From assembly GCA_025357635.1 (NCBI GenBank), contig JANXOV010000029.1, positions 1 to 45,171 on the forward strand: 45,171 bases of DNA, written 5' to 3'. The notes beneath the pieces were generated by a model, which saw only the letters and a list, made by a program, of their open reading frames with translations, was not told the DNA's origin and ran no database searches. The DNA comes from Pseudomonadota bacterium (GTDB lineage: Bacteria; Pseudomonadota; Gammaproteobacteria; Steroidobacterales; Steroidobacteraceae). Shown here one piece after another: positions 44,329 to 45,171 of this stretch. A program made the position numbers and the translations under genes. Position 1 is the stretch's first letter; every line of letters starts with the position of its first letter.

Positions 44329-44601
44329 CTAATCGAGACTGAAGAAGCTTTCCAGGTCGTACTTTGAATAGGCTCGGAACGCTATCAATGTCTCGGTGCG
44401 CGCCACGCCGTGTACTTTACGGATCTTGTCGCTGACAAGGTCAGCGACCGATTCGTTGTCTTTTACGCGCATGATGGCCACCAGATCGTAGTTGCCGGCA
44501 ACCGAATATACCTCTGAGATTCCATCGAGCTCCGAAATTTGCGCGGCGACCCGACTGGTTTCATCGACATTGACGTTTATCATCACTACCGCCATGACCA
44601 T
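44329..44601 (-). CDS. Stand-alone Lrp/AsnC-type ligand-binding (RAM) domain protein
   Basis: About 90 residues: AVVMINVNVDETSRVAAQISELDGISEVYSVAGNYDLVAIMRVKDNESVADLVSDKIRKVHGVARTETLIAF, the complete alpha/beta RAM domain of the Lrp/AsnC family, without the HTH half. Such stand-alone domains exist in many bacteria and probably form amino-acid-sensing oligomers or modify full Lrp proteins. A GGGAG at 44611-44615 is 9 bases ahead of ATG 44601, but only 3 ahead of ATG 44607, so I favour the former. The longer open frame (to 44700) has no conserved part. It ends 45 bp from the LysR fragment. Confidence 0.82.
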   Translation of the reverse strand: MVMAVVMINVNVDETSRVAAQISELDGISEVYSVAGNYDLVAIMRVKDNESVADLVSDKIRKVHGVARTETLIAFRAYSKYDLESFFSLD

Positions 44602-44607
44602 CTTCAT

Positions 44608-45113
44608 TCTCTCCCGGTAAAAGACGCACAGCGCCAAATGCAACCGAAACCCAACTCGTGAGTCGTCAATCTCTACATGGTGAGAAGGAGGGCTCTCCAA
44701 AAATCAATAATTTAGTCGGCAATCAACGGGATCCGGCAATTGCCGCAAGCAAGTTGCCCCGAAAGTTGCACCGAAGGGGTAAATTGCCGAACTCCTGACA
44801 CGCCGACTTGCTTTGAGAGTCCTTCCAAATTGAGCCGAAGATCCCTATGCCTCAACGCACAGACGGCACCTGAACCGAGCCATACTCTATCGTAGGCTCG
44901 ACCCATAAAACTGCTGGGTTCTGCTGCAATTTCCGAATGGTGTCCAGCAGTGTCTGAGGGTTTCGTGCGTTTACAACAAAGACACCGCTCTTCATAATTT
45001 TCGGGTCTTCCGGCAAACGTGTGGGTACTTTAGGGGCATTTAAAGCGTGCGGGGTCTATTTTCATAGGCTTTAGAGCATATTTGCGTGGCGTTAAATTTG
45101 GCATGATATTCGG
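44608..45113. other. About 500 bp without a clear gene, AT-richer than the rest
   Basis: From about 44700 rightwards the sequence has more A/T runs (for example TTTAAAGC, GTTAAATTTGG) than neighbouring genes, and no reading frame with convincing family similarity. Two short minus-strand frames are discussed separately or rejected. Near 44735-44795 the short words GTTGC/TTGCC recur, without a regular period. I see no clear promoter or terminator. It may be an old insertion edge. Confidence 0.4.
44852..44995 (-). other. Short open frame, 47 residues, weak likeness to an S8 propeptide end
   Basis: From ATG 44995 the frame reads KSGVFVVNARNPQTLLDT..QQNPAVLWVEPTIEYG and ends at 44852. The phrase resembles the L-x-x-NP-x-V-x-x-VEP-x-x-x end of subtilase propeptide (inhibitor I9) domains. 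No protease domain follows, no ribosome site is clear, and the frame is open upstream only to about 45056. It may be a relic of a larger gene or a chance frame. Confidence 0.2.
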
Positions 45114-45171
45114 ATGGCCAAATCGACACGCAAGCGGCGTCTGTGGGACGCATACCGATTCCCTGGATTTG
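45114..45171 (+). CDS. 5' end of a short conserved ORF of the kind found near insertion sequences (cut by window edge)
   Basis: The visible start is MAKSTRKRRLWDAYRFPGF. The basic head followed by RRLWDAYRFPGF resembles the N-terminus of small conserved proteins I recall being annotated close to transposases, usually without assigned function. Only 19 codons are visible, so family membership is tentative. The AT-richer flank is in line with a mobile element, but no terminal repeat is seen inside the window. Confidence 0.4.
   Translation, partial: MAKSTRKRRLWDAYRFPGF

Noticed and set aside
44712-44906. 64-codon minus-strand frame
   Set aside because: No recognisable domain, no ribosome site, overlaps another short frame; chance open frame is more likely.

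Overview
The window is a 45 kb stretch of a GC-rich chromosome. Its gene content and codon usage look proteobacterial, most like a gammaproteobacterium of the Steroidobacteraceae / Nevskiales / xanthomonad neighbourhood; that placement is my impression of protein similarity, not a computed result. I see no rRNA, tRNA, CRISPR array, replication origin or complete insertion sequence. The genes are tightly packed, with many 4-bp start/stop overlaps.

Left part (1-16.4 kb) is catabolism and central carbon metabolism. It holds the tail of a PuuB-like amine oxidoreductase, a PuuA-like glutamine-synthetase-fold enzyme, a FadB-like beta-oxidation enzyme, a hotdog thioesterase, an ACAD10/11-type acyl-CoA dehydrogenase and an AMACR-type CoA racemase/transferase. 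Then come an exported msrB-msrA pair, transaldolase, phosphoglucomutase, a Tat-exported spermidine-dehydrogenase-like flavoprotein, glycerol kinase, an exported M28 peptidase and a GST. Polyamine use appears twice (PuuA/PuuB-like genes and the SpdH-like protein).

Middle part (16.5-31.5 kb) holds cobS and cobT (cobaltochelatase AAA+ and VWA subunits, no cobN in view), a membrane Ser/Thr kinase with an outer Calx-beta domain, and an L-erythro-3,5-diaminohexanoate dehydrogenase (kdd) one base ahead of an MFS transporter. On the minus strand follow mgtA, an HDOD protein, an ABC exporter-like protein and a CocE/S15-like secreted protein. In the last two, which overlap by 4 bp, several key catalytic residues are replaced.

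Right part (31.5-45.2 kb) holds an alkyltransferase-like DNA-repair protein and a probable zinc-uptake operon (small exported Cys/His protein, outer-membrane barrel, ZnuA-like, ZnuB-like; no ATPase gene). Next come a 1275-residue secreted lysyl-endopeptidase-like protease with nine Ig-like repeats and a GlyGly-CTERM-like tail, a lipoprotein with a probable beta-propeller, a TauE/SafE permease and a 2-hydroxyacid dehydrogenase. Beyond these is a probable deletion scar joining the 3' end of a leuC-like gene to a LysR gene lacking its DNA-binding domain. A stand-alone AsnC-type ligand domain and an AT-richer stretch with the start of a short ORF resembling IS-associated proteins close the window.

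Most notable observations: the overlapping pair of apparent pseudoenzymes (23.6-27.9 kb), the leuC/LysR deletion scar (about 43.58 kb), the nine-repeat protease with its overlapping lipoprotein gene, and the isolated kdd-MFS pair.
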